A DNA stretch of 64,000 bases from an uncultured Sulfurovum sp. (GCA_902727855.1 CACVAS010000107.1:261655-325654), one strand, 5' to 3'. Positions 18,926-28,629 are shown, counted from the first letter of the stretch. Made by a program: numbers and translations. Notes: generated by a model not told the origin, from the sequence alone.

Positions 18926-19320
18926 TGATTATTGACCTGTTAAGTGATATTTGTTTGCTTGTGGGAGGTATTTTGACCCTCACTGGTGCAGTTGGACTCT
19001 TGCGATTCCCTGATTTTTTTACGCGTCTGCATGCAGCTAGTGTTACAGAAACATTAGCTGCTATGTTATTGATTATCGGCATCATGTTAGATACGGGATG
19101 GACACTGGATAGTGCTAAATTGATGCTGCTAATCTTCATCATGATTATTGCTAACCCAACAATTACGCATGCTTTATGTCGTGCTGCTGCTAATGGTGGT
19201 ACTACACCTGAAATGGAAACTTGTAATCCACTTTCAAATGCGACCGAGACTGCCTTAGAAAGTAGTCAAAGCAGTGAAGAAAAAACTGAAACAGAGATTT
19301 CAGGTAAGGAGTCAAAGTGA
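18922..19320 (+). CDS. mrpG: Mrp antiporter subunit G
   Basis: 132 residues. Three membrane helices with the MrpG core GAVGLLRFPDFFTRLHA and a third helix LLIFIMIIANPTITHAL. The C-terminal 35 residues are a polar tail rich in Glu and Ser, longer than usual for MrpG. Overlaps the next gene by 4 nt. Confidence 0.92.
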   Translation: MMIIDLLSDICLLVGGILTLTGAVGLLRFPDFFTRLHAASVTETLAAMLLIIGIMLDTGWTLDSAKLMLLIFIMIIANPTITHALCRAAANGGTTPEMETCNPLSNATETALESSQSSEEKTETEISGKESK

Positions 19321-20294
19321 TTGAAAGTCTCCAACTACTGATTGATATTTCTTTACTGGCCTTCTTAGTGATGATTGTTTTTGCATCTATTAAGATGACT
19401 GACTTGTTTGTTGTTACCATGTTCTTTGGTATTTTCAGTTTTGTCTCAGCCCTGTTATTTCTTGACCTTGATGCAGTGGATGTTGCCTTTACGGAGGCTG
19501 CGGTGGGTGCTGGGTTTACCACAGTACTGATGCTGTCTGCTTTACGACTCACGCAACCGTATGAAAACTCGAAACATCGCCATTCATTATTGGCGCTCTT
19601 TATTGTAATACTCACTGGTGCAGCACTTTTCTATGGTGTAGCAGACTTCCCTGCTATGGGAGACCCCAATGCTCCGGTACATCTGTATGTCGCGCCTGAG
19701 TATATTCAGCTAACACAACAAAAGATTGATATTCCCAATGTTGTTACTGCAGTTTTGGCAAGTTTTCGTGGTTACGATACTTTTGGTGAAACTGTGGTTA
19801 TATTTAGTGCAGGCGTTGCAGTCTTGTTACTTTTGGGAATGGGCCAAGTCAAACATGAACAAGAACCTGAAAAAAACTTGGTTCTATGGGTAGTGGTTAA
19901 ACCTATGATAGCACTCATCCTCATTTTTGGTCTTTATGTACAGTTCCATGGTGACTTTGGTGCAGGTGGAGGTTTTCAAGCAGGTGTTATATTTGCTAGT
20001 GGTTTTATACTGTATAGTCTTGTTTTTGGAGAAATGTATGCTAGAAGAGTCATACCTGCTGCTATTTTACCAAGACTATCGGCGTTAGGCGTCTTAATTT
20101 ATGGAGTAACTGGACTGATAAGTCTACTCTCAAATAAGGCTTTTCTTGATTATAGTGCATTGTCTTCTAACCCTGTGAGTGGTCAACACATAGGTATATT
20201 AGTTGTCGAAGCGGGTGTTGGTTTGGCAGTATTTTCAACAATTTTACTAATTTATTACTCTTTTTCTGGTCGTGAGGTGAATCATAATGAATGA
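19317..20294 (+). CDS. mrpB: Mrp subunit: MrpA C-terminal (DUF4040/MbhD-like) fused to MrpB
   Basis: 325 residues, about eight membrane helices. Residues 1-85 match the DUF4040/MbhD-like part normally at the end of MrpA (DLDAVDVAFTEAAVGAG). A linker with a predicted periplasmic loop follows. Residues about 185-325 are MnhB-like (GLYVQFHGDFGAGGGFQAGV, GQHIGILVVEAGVGLAV). So the small transmembrane parts of MrpA and MrpB are one polypeptide here, and the large antiporter part of MrpA is replaced by separate genes downstream. Overlaps mrpC by 8 nt. Confidence 0.88.
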   Translation: MIESLQLLIDISLLAFLVMIVFASIKMTDLFVVTMFFGIFSFVSALLFLDLDAVDVAFTEAAVGAGFTTVLMLSALRLTQPYENSKHRHSLLALFIVILTGAALFYGVADFPAMGDPNAPVHLYVAPEYIQLTQQKIDIPNVVTAVLASFRGYDTFGETVVIFSAGVAVLLLLGMGQVKHEQEPEKNLVLWVVVKPMIALILIFGLYVQFHGDFGAGGGFQAGVIFASGFILYSLVFGEMYARRVIPAAILPRLSALGVLIYGVTGLISLLSNKAFLDYSALSSNPVSGQHIGILVVEAGVGLAVFSTILLIYYSFSGREVNHNE

Positions 20295-20667
20295 ACTATT
20301 AGGACATTTTAACTACTGGATAGTTGTTATTTTAATGATGATGGGATTATATATCGTAATCGCATCATCGAACCTGGTTAAAAAACTGATTGGTCTTTCT
20401 GTTTTTCAAGTATCGGTGTTTATCTTGTATATTACCTTTGGGAAGGTCACTGAAGGTAGTCCTCCTATTATTACTGACAATACAGATGTCTATTCCAATC
20501 CTTTACCTCATGTACTCATCTTGACCGCTATTGTGGTGGGTGTTGCAACAACATCTGTTGGATTGGCATTGATTGTCCGTATCCAAGAAGCTTATGGCAG
20601 TATTGATGAAGATGATATTCATGCGATGGATGATAAAGATGACTTTCCTATTGACAAGCAGGTGTAA
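20287..20667 (+). CDS. mrpC: Mrp antiporter subunit C
   Basis: 126 residues, three membrane helices, homologous to NuoK. It contains GLSVFQVSVFILYIT and the conserved DPLPxxLxLTAIVxGxA pattern (seen as NPLPHVLILTAIVVGVA). The C-terminus is acidic. Three bases separate it from mrpD. Confidence 0.92.
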   Translation: MNELLGHFNYWIVVILMMMGLYIVIASSNLVKKLIGLSVFQVSVFILYITFGKVTEGSPPIITDNTDVYSNPLPHVLILTAIVVGVATTSVGLALIVRIQEAYGSIDEDDIHAMDDKDDFPIDKQV

Positions 20668-20670
20668 CAG

Positions 20671-22152
20671 ATGAATATAATGATGCACTTACCTGTTCTT
20701 ATTGTTGTTGTACCTTTACTCGCTGGGGCACTTATCGTGTTGATTAATCATCGAAAAGGTGCCTGGCTTATCACGCTGTTGACATCGATTTTCTTGCTAT
20801 TTGCCTCAGTACAACTGATTCAAATGTTAGAAACGGTTAATGTCATTAGTTATACATTGGGTGGTTGGAACGCTCCACTTGGGATTGAACTTCGTATCGA
20901 CGGACTGAGTGCTTTGATGGTACTCATCCTGTCTGGGTCAGCGTTTTTGGTCAGTATTTATGCACTTAAAAGTGTTGAAAAAGAGATTGCTGAGCGAAAT
21001 CATGTACCATTCTATACGGCGTTATTGTTGGTTATTGCAGGACTCATCGGTATTAGCATAACTGCAGATGCATTCAATATTTTTGTCTTTTTGGAAATTT
21101 CGTCACTTTCTACTTATGCCCTCATCAGTATGGGTCGTGACCGTCGTGCATTACATGCATCATATCACTACCTTATTATGGGAACTATAGGGGCTACTTT
21201 TATTCTCATAGGTATTGGTTTTATGTATGTAATGACAGGTACGTTAAATATAGCAGACTTGGCTGATCGTTTACCTGCAGTTGCAGATACAAATGCGATA
21301 CGTGCTGCTTTTGCTTTTATCACTATAGGTGTTGGTATAAAAGCAGCAATGCTCCCCTTACACCAATGGCTACCTAATGCGTATGCGTACAGTCCCTCTG
21401 TTGTATCAACCTTCCTTGCTGCAACAGCAACGAAAGTGGCTATCTATGTATTGATTCGTTTTGTACTGTCATTGTATGGCATTGAATTTTCTCTTGTTGA
21501 AATGCCATTTGACAACATACTGATGATACTTGGTACGATAGGTGTATTGGCAGGTTCGGTGTATGCAATTTACCAAAGTAATGTGAAACGTATGTTGGCA
21601 TACTCTAGTGTTGCTCAAATTGGTTATATCTTATTGGCAATAGGACTGGCTAGCAAGCCAGGCTTCACTGCTGCATTACTACATATGTTTAATCATGCCT
21701 TGATTAAAGGAACATTATTCATGGCACTTGGGATTATTTTCTACCGTTTTGCAAGTACCGAATTATCGGGAATGTCAGGTATGGGTAAGACAATGCCATT
21801 AACAATGGCAGCGTTTACTATAGGTGGTTTAAGCCTGATAGGTATACCAGGAACTGCAGGTTTTGTTAGTAAATGGTATTTAGTTACTGCGTTACTCGAT
21901 GCCTCATTATGGCCATTGGCACTCTTAATTCTTGTAGCGTCTATATTGACATTGGTTTATGTAGGCCGAGTTATAGAAGTTGCTTATTTCAAGCCTGTTC
22001 CAGAGGGAAGAACGAGACAGAAGGCACCGCTAACGATGATTGTTGCCTTATGGATATTTGCACTTTGCAATATTTATTTCGGTTTTGAGACTGATATCAG
22101 TCTTGGCTTGTCATCACTTGCCGTAAATCAATTAATAGGTGTAGCACTATGA
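20671..22152 (+). CDS. mrpD: Mrp antiporter subunit D (NuoN/NuoL-like), first of three
   Basis: 493 residues, about 14 membrane helices, proton_antipo_M family. It keeps the key helix-5 glutamate (FVFLEISSLSTYAL, E142) and the helix-7 lysine (GVGIKAAMLPLHQWLPNAY), the residues that form the proton path in Mrp and complex I. Starts 3 bp after mrpC and overlaps the next gene by 4 nt. Confidence 0.93.
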   Translation: MNIMMHLPVLIVVVPLLAGALIVLINHRKGAWLITLLTSIFLLFASVQLIQMLETVNVISYTLGGWNAPLGIELRIDGLSALMVLILSGSAFLVSIYALKSVEKEIAERNHVPFYTALLLVIAGLIGISITADAFNIFVFLEISSLSTYALISMGRDRRALHASYHYLIMGTIGATFILIGIGFMYVMTGTLNIADLADRLPAVADTNAIRAAFAFITIGVGIKAAMLPLHQWLPNAYAYSPSVVSTFLAATATKVAIYVLIRFVLSLYGIEFSLVEMPFDNILMILGTIGVLAGSVYAIYQSNVKRMLAYSSVAQIGYILLAIGLASKPGFTAALLHMFNHALIKGTLFMALGIIFYRFASTELSGMSGMGKTMPLTMAAFTIGGLSLIGIPGTAGFVSKWYLVTALLDASLWPLALLILVASILTLVYVGRVIEVAYFKPVPEGRTRQKAPLTMIVALWIFALCNIYFGFETDISLGLSSLAVNQLIGVAL

Positions 22153-23609
22153 GTATTGAACTTTTATACATTTTAATTCTAGTCATCCCGTTACTTACAG
22201 CTGTTGGCGTGCTACTATTCAATCAAAAGCCTAATGTACGTGAAGCTGTAACCGTTATTGGTGGGTTATCTTCATTTTTAGTGGCTGTAACGCTAGCGCT
22301 TAACTACAACTTTGAACAGCAGGTAACACTCACGTTACTTGAACCATTTCCAGATTTGTCAATCGCACTTAGACTTGAACCACTAGGCCTACTCTTCGCA
22401 TTGGTAGCAGGATTCTTATGGCCAGTGACGTCGCTTTATGCTATTGGTTATATGCGTGCACACCATGAAAAGAATCAGACACGTTTTTATTTTGCATTTG
22501 CCATCTCTATTTTTGCAACAATGGCAATAGCACTTTCGGCAAACTTGTTAACACTGTTTTTAGCGTATGAGATGTTAACACTCTTTACTCTACCACTGGT
22601 TACTCATGCAGGAACCGATGCAGCCAGACGAGCCGGTTGGACGTACTTGGGTATTTTAATGACCACATCAATAGGTTTTTTATTGTTAGCAGTTATTTGG
22701 ACATGGTCACTTACTGGAACACTCGAGTTTACTCCAGGTGGTATACTCTCAGGAAAAGCTGAACCTGCAATCTTGGGTGTTTTATTGTTACTCTTTGTTT
22801 TTGGTACAGGGAAAGCGGCTTTGATGCCATTTCACCGTTGGTTGCCAGCAGCCATGGTAGCACCAACGCCTGTTTCTTCTTTACTACACGCAGTCGCTGT
22901 TGTTAAAGCGGGTGTTTTTACCATTTTGAAAGTGGCAGTATATATTTTTGGTATTGATTTGATTGGGCAACTTGACGCTGCTTATTGGCTTTCAATGCTG
23001 GCTGGTTTTACTATCCTTAGTGCGTCTATTATCGCAATGACAAAAGACAATCTAAAAGCCCGACTGGCATATTCGACTATTAGTCAATTATCGTATATCA
23101 TCCTTGCAGCAATGCTAGGAGTTGCCGGTGGTATTATGGCTGGTAGTTTACATATTGCTATGCATGCATTTGCTAAGATTACTCTATTCTTTGCTGCTGG
23201 AGCCATTTTGGTTAGTGCACATAAATCAAATGTTTCTGAATTAAACGGTATAGGCCGTGCGATGCCAATAACAATGTTGGCATTTTTACTAGCTTCACTT
23301 TCTATTGTTGGTTTACCGCCACTTGGTGGGAGTTGGAGTAAATGGCTCTTGTTAAATGCGACGATGGATGCACATAATATGGTATTGTTAACCGTCTTAT
23401 TGGTAAGTTCACTGTTGAGTATTTTTTACCTTGTGGAGATACCAATACGTGCATTTTTTGCGAAACCTAGTGATCCTGCGTATAACAATGGTATTAAAGA
23501 AGCACCAACATTTAGTCTAATAGCAATTTTAATAACAACAACCGGCTGTGTGTTACTCTTTTTTATGGTAAACCCAGCTTGGAATCTTGTGGAGAAAATA
23601 ATACCATGA
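22149..23609 (+). CDS. Second antiporter-like membrane subunit (MrpD/NuoL family)
   Basis: 486 residues, about 14 membrane helices. Helix-5 glutamate in LFLAYEMLTLFTLP (E141) and lysine in GTGKAALMPFHRWLPAAM are kept, so it should be ion-translocating. PVSSLLHAVAVVKAGVF is closer to the NuoL/MrpA type than to the MrpD copy upstream, so it may fill the MrpA N-terminal role. Overlaps the following small gene in an ATGA junction. Confidence 0.9.
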   Translation: MSIELLYILILVIPLLTAVGVLLFNQKPNVREAVTVIGGLSSFLVAVTLALNYNFEQQVTLTLLEPFPDLSIALRLEPLGLLFALVAGFLWPVTSLYAIGYMRAHHEKNQTRFYFAFAISIFATMAIALSANLLTLFLAYEMLTLFTLPLVTHAGTDAARRAGWTYLGILMTTSIGFLLLAVIWTWSLTGTLEFTPGGILSGKAEPAILGVLLLLFVFGTGKAALMPFHRWLPAAMVAPTPVSSLLHAVAVVKAGVFTILKVAVYIFGIDLIGQLDAAYWLSMLAGFTILSASIIAMTKDNLKARLAYSTISQLSYIILAAMLGVAGGIMAGSLHIAMHAFAKITLFFAAGAILVSAHKSNVSELNGIGRAMPITMLAFLLASLSIVGLPPLGGSWSKWLLLNATMDAHNMVLLTVLLVSSLLSIFYLVEIPIRAFFAKPSDPAYNNGIKEAPTFSLIAILITTTGCVLLFFMVNPAWNLVEKIIP

Positions 23610-23878
23610 ACAATAAAAAACACCTTTTCGATAATCCCAAAAATGTAAAACTACTGATAAACATGCTTTATGTCAGTTGTTTTGTACTGTTTGCTTTGGA
23701 TCTAGTGATACATAGACATACTGTTCATCCATGGGAGTCCTTTACAGGTTTTTATGCTATATATGGATTTTTAGCATGTGTGGTACTGGTATTATTAGCA
23801 CGTGAATTGCGTAAACTAGTGATGCGTGATGAAGATTATTACGAGCGTGCGGAGATGGATGATAGGGGAGAAAAGTAA
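23606..23878 (+). CDS. Small two-helix membrane protein of the Mrp operon
   Basis: 90 residues from the ATG at 23606, which overlaps the previous stop (ATGA). Two membrane helices (LLINMLYVSCFVLFALDLVI and FYAIYGFLACVVLVLLA) separated by a short RHTVHPWESF loop, then a charged tail with DEDYYERAEMDD. I do not recognise it as a standard Mrp subunit. Its position between two antiporter subunits, with 1-4 nt overlaps on both sides, argues it is a structural or assembly part of the complex. Confidence 0.8.
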   Translation: MNNKKHLFDNPKNVKLLINMLYVSCFVLFALDLVIHRHTVHPWESFTGFYAIYGFLACVVLVLLARELRKLVMRDEDYYERAEMDDRGEK

Positions 23879-25572
23879 TGGCTGACTTTTTACCAATTAT
23901 ACCATTTTTTATTGCAGCAATTCTAACACTTTTTACACGTGGATGGTTACGTGCTGTCATAATGCTCGTAACGCCATTCATTGCAGCGTATGGTCTCTAT
24001 AACCTTGAGATTGGACACACCTATACTTTTACCCTCATGGGCTTTGATATGACCCCAATAAGGATAGATAAACTCTCTATGCTGTTTGGCTATCTGTTTG
24101 CTATAGCCGCACTCTTAGGTAATATCTACGCCTTGTATCATAAAGATACACTTCAACACTTTGCCGCTCAAGCATATGCTGCTAGTGCAATAGGGGCTAT
24201 TTTAGCTGGAGATATGTTGACTTTGTTTATCTACTGGGAGTTAATGGCTCTCACATCATCTGTATTGATTTTTGCTCGTCGTACTGAGTTGTCCTTTCAT
24301 GCAGGTATTCGTTATTTGGTGATGCAGGTTATTTCTGGATTATTACTCTTAGCGGGAATTATCATTTACTATCAGGCTGTAGGAAACCTTGATTTCAATT
24401 TCATTGGTTTGGATGCTCCAGGTGCTTGGCTTATGTTTCTTGCATTTGGTATTAAGAGTGCATTCCCGTTTCTACATAACTGGCTTACAGATGCGTACCC
24501 AGAAGCCACAGTTAGTGGTACAGTTTTTTTAAGTTCATTTACGACTAAAGTTGCTGTGTATGCCTTGGCTCGTTCTTTTGCCGGGGAAGAGATTCTGATT
24601 TATATTGGTGCTGTGATGGCCTTCTTCCCAATTTACTATGCGGTGATTGAAAATGACCTACGACGGGTTCTGACCTACAGTTTGATAAACCAGGTAGGAT
24701 TTATGGTTGTTGGTATTGGTATTGGTACTGAATTAGCCTTAAATGGTGCAGTAGGGCATGCATTTGCTGATGTCATCTTTAAAGGCTTATTGATGATGAG
24801 CATGGGAGCAGTACTACATGCCACAGGGGAGATGCGCGGTTCTGAGCTGGGTGGTCTTTATAAGCGAATGCCAAAAACAACGACGTTTGCTATTATTGGA
24901 GCTGCCTCTATATCTGCCTTCCCTCTGTTTAGTGGGTTTGTGACTAAATCGATGATTGTTAGTGCTGTACTCATGGAAGGCTACTATGGTGTATGGTTGA
25001 TACTTATATTTGCTGCTGCTGGGGTATTCCACCATGCCGGTATTAAAATCCCTTATTTTGCGTTTTTCGCACATGATTCAAAACACATTAAAACAGCCAA
25101 AGAAGCACCAAGTCCTATGTTGTGGGCAATGGGGTTAAGTTCAGCACTTTGTATAGCCATTGGGGTTTTCCCAGACGCCTTTTATGCCATGATGCCTTGG
25201 CCAATGGAGTATTCACCTTATGATGCTACACATATTTTGACACAGCTACAGTTGCTTTTCTTCTCTGCATTGGCCTTTGTTTGGTTACAATTAGCAGGTA
25301 TTTATCCAGCTGAACTCAAATCGGTGAATATTGATGCAGAGTGGATATACCGTAAATTATTTCCTAAGATAATTTATAGTGTGGGTAGTGCTTTCGCTGC
25401 ATTTTATAACAAGTTTGAGTTGAAAGCGCAAACAGTTCTAACATCTACTCAGAATAGCGCAACTCAGTTATTTGGTGCTCGAGGATTTTTATCTAATTTC
25501 CGTTCATTAGGTGGTATGGTTATGTGGGTTGGTGTAATATTGTCGGCTTCACTCTTTTTGTATTATTTGTAA
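23878..25572 (+). CDS. Third antiporter-like membrane subunit (MrpD/NuoN family)
   Basis: 564 residues. It keeps the helix-5 glutamate (LFIYWELMALTSSV, E121) and the helix-7 lysine (AFGIKSAFPFLHNWLTDAYP). An extra C-terminal region of about 80 residues ends in one more membrane helix (GGMVMWVGVILSASLFLYYL), reminiscent of the NuoL/MrpA extension. Starts at the last base of the preceding gene. Last gene of the operon. Confidence 0.9.
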   Translation: MADFLPIIPFFIAAILTLFTRGWLRAVIMLVTPFIAAYGLYNLEIGHTYTFTLMGFDMTPIRIDKLSMLFGYLFAIAALLGNIYALYHKDTLQHFAAQAYAASAIGAILAGDMLTLFIYWELMALTSSVLIFARRTELSFHAGIRYLVMQVISGLLLLAGIIIYYQAVGNLDFNFIGLDAPGAWLMFLAFGIKSAFPFLHNWLTDAYPEATVSGTVFLSSFTTKVAVYALARSFAGEEILIYIGAVMAFFPIYYAVIENDLRRVLTYSLINQVGFMVVGIGIGTELALNGAVGHAFADVIFKGLLMMSMGAVLHATGEMRGSELGGLYKRMPKTTTFAIIGAASISAFPLFSGFVTKSMIVSAVLMEGYYGVWLILIFAAAGVFHHAGIKIPYFAFFAHDSKHIKTAKEAPSPMLWAMGLSSALCIAIGVFPDAFYAMMPWPMEYSPYDATHILTQLQLLFFSALAFVWLQLAGIYPAELKSVNIDAEWIYRKLFPKIIYSVGSAFAAFYNKFELKAQTVLTSTQNSATQLFGARGFLSNFRSLGGMVMWVGVILSASLFLYYL

Positions 25573-25583
25573 GAAAGCCATAA

Positions 25584-25674
25584 GAGAGATATCTCTCATA
25601 CTAAACGTTTGTAACACTATAAATCTGATTTCATCTTTCGCTCTTCCTTCTTACAATATTTTTGAGAAGGTTTT
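25584..25674 (+). terminator. Possible terminator region of the mrp operon
   Basis: Two elements: a perfect 14-bp palindrome gagagatatctctc (25584-25597) and, further on, ccttct/agaagg (25646-25651 with 25665-25670) followed by tttt. The second has the order expected of a weak intrinsic terminator. Confidence 0.4.
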
Positions 25675-25727
25675 GACTGATTTAAATTAATTATAAATAC
25701 GATACTATCAAGTAAAAAAGGATATTC

Positions 25728-25877
25728 ATGCTTCTATATATTTCACTTACTTTACTTTTTGTACTAAGTTCGATAGGTTATTACTTTGCTGGAAAACAAG
25801 GTGCCATTGGTACCTTTCTTACTCTTTTATTTCTTTTTGTACTTCCTGTTATTATTATTGAAATACAAAGTAGCTAA
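25728..25877 (+). CDS. Small membrane protein, 49 residues
   Basis: An ATG with a good RBS (aaaagga, 7 nt spacing) opens a 49-codon frame that encodes two hydrophobic helices joined by YYFAGKQGAIG. The product ends LPVIIIEIQSS. The RBS, clean start and composition suggest a real gene. No function can be assigned; it lies alone between the mrp operon and guaA. Confidence 0.6.
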   Translation: MLLYISLTLLFVLSSIGYYFAGKQGAIGTFLTLLFLFVLPVIIIEIQSS

Positions 25878-25902
25878 ACAAGGGTTTTAATCATAGTCAT
25901 TG

Positions 25903-25908
25903 TATAAT
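25903..25908 (+). promoter_or_regulatory. -10 box of guaA
   Basis: TATAAT 32 bp before the guaA ATG. RBS aagg is around 25925. No attenuator or guanine riboswitch is visible. Confidence 0.45.
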
Positions 25909-25940
25909 CACATTATATTATTTATGAAGGCATCTTCCCT

Positions 25941-27476
25941 ATGAAACAAGTACCTATTTTAGTCCTCGATTTTGGTTCACAATACACACAACTCATTGCA
26001 AGAAAACTCAGAGAATCTGGCGTCTATTGTGAAGTCGTTCCTTACCGTGAAAACATAGCGGATATTAAGGCACGGAAACCACAAGGGCTCATCCTTTCAG
26101 GTGGTCCGGCGTCTGTTTATTCAGAAAATGCGTATAAGCCAGATGAGGAAATATGGTCTTTGGGTGTGCCTATCATGGGTATTTGTTATGGTATGCAACT
26201 TATGACACAGCGTTATGGTGGAGAAGTAGTTGCTGCGGATCACCATGAATATGGTAAAGCAAAACTAAGTATTACAAGTGCTGTAATCTTTGCAGGTATG
26301 AGTAGTGATGAGACAGTGTGGATGAGTCATGGTGACAGAGCAGAAAAAATACCTGATGGTTTTGAAGTGATAGGTACATCAGAAAACTCTCCTTATGCAG
26401 CCATAGCGAATGTTGAACAAAAACTTTACGCTTTTCAGTTTCATCCAGAGGTACACCACTCAGTAGAGGGTACAAAACTTCTTAAGAACTTTGCTAAACA
26501 CATTTGTGGGTGTGACAGCACGTGGAATATGGGTGGTTTTGCCAAAGAGAAAATAGCCCAAATACAAGCACAAGTAGGTGACAAAAAAGTACTTTGTGGT
26601 GTAAGTGGTGGTGTAGACTCTTCTGTAGTGGCGGCAATGCTCCATGAGGCATTACCAAAAGAACAACTTATTTGTGTATTTGTTGACCAAGGACTTTTAC
26701 GTAAAAATGAAGTAGAAGATGTACAAAATATGTTTAAAATGCTTGACATGAACCTTATTACTGTAGATGCTAAAGATGAGTTTATGGCAGTACTCAAAGA
26801 TGTAAGTGACCCAGAGACAAAACGTAAAGCCATTGGTGAGAAGTTTATAGAAGTCTTTGATATAGAAGCTAAAAAACATACTGATGTTGCCTTTTTAGCA
26901 CAAGGGACACTTTATACCGATGTGATTGAATCAGTTTCAGTTAAAGGACCCTCTAAAACGATCAAATCTCATCATAACGTAGGTGGACTACCAGACTGGA
27001 TGACTTTTGAGCTGGTAGAACCTTTAAGAGAGATCTTTAAAGATGAGGTACGTAAACTAGGATTAGAATTGGGTCTACCAAAAGAGATGATTGGACGTCA
27101 CCCATTCCCTGGTCCAGGACTTGCCATAAGAACGATGGGGGCAGTCACTGAAGAAGGACTACACCTCATACGTGAGTCAGATGCTATTATGCAAGAAGAA
27201 CTTAAAGCTACAGGCTATTATGACAAAGTATGGCAAGCATTTACTGTGCTGCTAAATGTACAGTCTGTAGGTGTAATGGGTGATAACCGTACGTATGATA
27301 ACACAGTATGTATCCGTATGGTGGAATCAGTAGATGGTATGACAGCGACTTTTGCTCATGTACCTCATGATGTGCTAGAAGGTATGAGCCGTAGGATTAT
27401 TAATGAGATTGAAGGTATAAACCGCGTAGTTTACGATATATCTTCTAAACCACCTGCAACTATTGAGTGGGAGTAG
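25941..27476 (+). CDS. guaA: GMP synthase (glutamine-hydrolysing)
   Basis: 511 residues. N-terminal glutaminase with GICYGMQL (nucleophile Cys about 82) and FHPEV (His/Glu of the triad); ATP-pyrophosphatase P-loop GVSGGVDSS around 220; C-terminal GMP-synthase domain with [12 protein letters not shown] and the ending KPPATIEWE. Converts XMP to GMP in the cytoplasm. Complete and canonical. Confidence 0.98.
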   Translation: MKQVPILVLDFGSQYTQLIARKLRESGVYCEVVPYRENIADIKARKPQGLILSGGPASVYSENAYKPDEEIWSLGVPIMGICYGMQLMTQRYGGEVVAADHHEYGKAKLSITSAVIFAGMSSDETVWMSHGDRAEKIPDGFEVIGTSENSPYAAIANVEQKLYAFQFHPEVHHSVEGTKLLKNFAKHICGCDSTWNMGGFAKEKIAQIQAQVGDKKVLCGVSGGVDSSVVAAMLHEALPKEQLICVFVDQGLLRKNEVEDVQNMFKMLDMNLITVDAKDEFMAVLKDVSDPETKRKAIGEKFIEVFDIEAKKHTDVAFLAQGTLYTDVIESVSVKGPSKTIKSHHNVGGLPDWMTFELVEPLREIFKDEVRKLGLELGLPKEMIGRHPFPGPGLAIRTMGAVTEEGLHLIRESDAIMQEELKATGYYDKVWQAFTVLLNVQSVGVMGDNRTYDNTVCIRMVESVDGMTATFAHVPHDVLEGMSRRIINEIEGINRVVYDISSKPPATIEWE

Positions 27477-27506
27477 TTTATTTTAATTTAAGGAATAGAG
27501 GTAATT

Positions 27507-27707
27507 ATGAAAGATTGTAATAAATATATAAAAAAGATGTTTGCTGGACTGTTTATACTTGTTTTAATATTTATTAATCCTCTGTGGGAATATTCTAGTT
27601 TGCTTGCAGTTACTACTACTATAATTTTATGGTTGAGCTCATTAATTTATGTTCTACCATACTTTAGATGCTATGGTAAAACTTTAAGAAAAGATTTAAA
27701 AAAATAG
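27507..27707 (+). CDS. Small membrane protein, 66 residues
   Basis: Two hydrophobic helices (MFAGLFILVLIFI and LLAVTTTIILWLSSLIYVL) with basic ends (KKM, KTLRKDLKK). RBS aggaatagagg upstream. Not recognised. It follows guaA by 30 bp on the same strand and may be co-transcribed. Confidence 0.6.
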   Translation: MKDCNKYIKKMFAGLFILVLIFINPLWEYSSLLAVTTTIILWLSSLIYVLPYFRCYGKTLRKDLKK

Positions 27708-27766
27708 GTCTAGTAAGTTAGGGACTATTGATAATATAATAAACCCAAAGACTAGACCAATTCTAC
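27708..27766 (+). repeat. Long-loop inverted repeat before the toxin-antitoxin pair
   Basis: ggtctagt and actagacc form a perfect 8-bp pair separated by about 40 nt. Possibly a weak terminator; otherwise the 206-bp gap to the antitoxin gene contains only its promoter. Confidence 0.3.
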
Positions 27767-27870
27767 TAACCCTCGCAATCTAGAGGTTTCACTAGTTTTA
27801 TATTCTAACTCTATAATTTTTTGATGCTTTTGTTCTGATTGTAAATCTATTTTATAAAACTTTAATCCCA

Positions 27871-27902
27871 ATCTATATATAATGAAATTAAAATATATAG
27901 AT
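27871..27902 (+). promoter_or_regulatory. Toxin-antitoxin promoter inside a palindromic operator
   Basis: Perfect 9-bp inverted repeat atctatata/tatatagat with the -10 box TATAAT (27878-27883) partly inside it, 12-43 bp before the antitoxin ATG. RBS aggag lies at 27902-27906. This is the classic layout for autorepression by a toxin-antitoxin complex. Confidence 0.6.
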
Positions 27903-27913
27903 AGGAGTTTGAC

Positions 27914-28192
27914 ATGACAATAGGTGTATCTGAATTACAAAAAAATATAAGCATTATTCGTAACCTCAAAGAGACGTTACAAGTCGTAGATAAAAAAACC
28001 AATACATTGTTGGCAACTATTGTTCCAAATAACAATAAAAATGATGTTGAAGATGATTGGGTAGAGAGATTGGGCGGTGTATTTTCAGACTCAAAATTAC
28101 CTGAGAAATATAATGGAGATGTGGATGCGGCTATTGCTGATGCGTATCATCAAGAGATGATGAAGAAGTATGGACATATGAATGACGGATAA
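27914..28192 (+). CDS. Antitoxin of a PIN-type toxin-antitoxin pair
   Basis: 92 residues. The opening TIGVSELQKNISIIRNL resembles the Phd/YefM or VapB DNA-binding head, followed by a short beta region (LQVVDKKTNTLLATIV) and a polar, flexible C-terminal tail expected to bind the toxin. The exact antitoxin family is uncertain. Overlaps the toxin gene by 11 nt, so expression is coupled. Confidence 0.75.
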   Translation: MTIGVSELQKNISIIRNLKETLQVVDKKTNTLLATIVPNNNKNDVEDDWVERLGGVFSDSKLPEKYNGDVDAAIADAYHQEMMKKYGHMNDG

Positions 28193-28565
28193 AGTTTTAT
28201 TAGATGCCAATATCATCATAAGGTTTTTTGAAGGGAGCGAAGCTATGCATTATGGAAAGTCACTTTCTATCATGCAAGATATACAAGGTGGAAAAATAAA
28301 AGTATTGCTTCTCGACTTGATAATAGCCGAAATCATTTATGTGTCAAAGCATATATATAGACGTGAGAAATCAGAAATTTCTAACATACTCAAAGAGATG
28401 ATTATGATGGATAATTTTTATGTAGAAAACCAACCACTCACTTTGGAAGCACTTAGTCTATATGAAAACAAAAACATAGACTTTGCAGATGCTATGCTGT
28501 GTGCCAAGAAAAACCTTCAAGGTTATGAAGTCATGAGTTTTGATAAAGATTTGAAAAAGTGTTAA
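28182..28565 (+). CDS. PIN-domain toxin (VapC-like RNase)
   Basis: 127 residues with the four acidic PIN positions: LLDANIIIRFF (Asp about 8), LIIAEIIYV (Glu about 45), NIDFADAMLCA (Asp about 97-100) and SFDKDLKK (Asp about 120). PIN toxins are Mg2+-dependent endoribonucleases that cut tRNA or rRNA; the target here cannot be told. No sign of inactivation. Confidence 0.88.
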   Translation: MTDKVLLDANIIIRFFEGSEAMHYGKSLSIMQDIQGGKIKVLLLDLIIAEIIYVSKHIYRREKSEISNILKEMIMMDNFYVENQPLTLEALSLYENKNIDFADAMLCAKKNLQGYEVMSFDKDLKKC

Positions 28566-28604
28566 ATCAAGATTTAATATACAAAAATTGGATAAAATAC
28601 ACTT

Positions 28605-28610
28605 TATAAT
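28605..28610 (+). promoter_or_regulatory. -10 box of glnS
   Basis: TATAAT 19 bp before the ATG, with RBS aaaggt in the short leader. Confidence 0.45.
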
Positions 28611-28629
28611 TTTTAAAGGTTGAACTATA

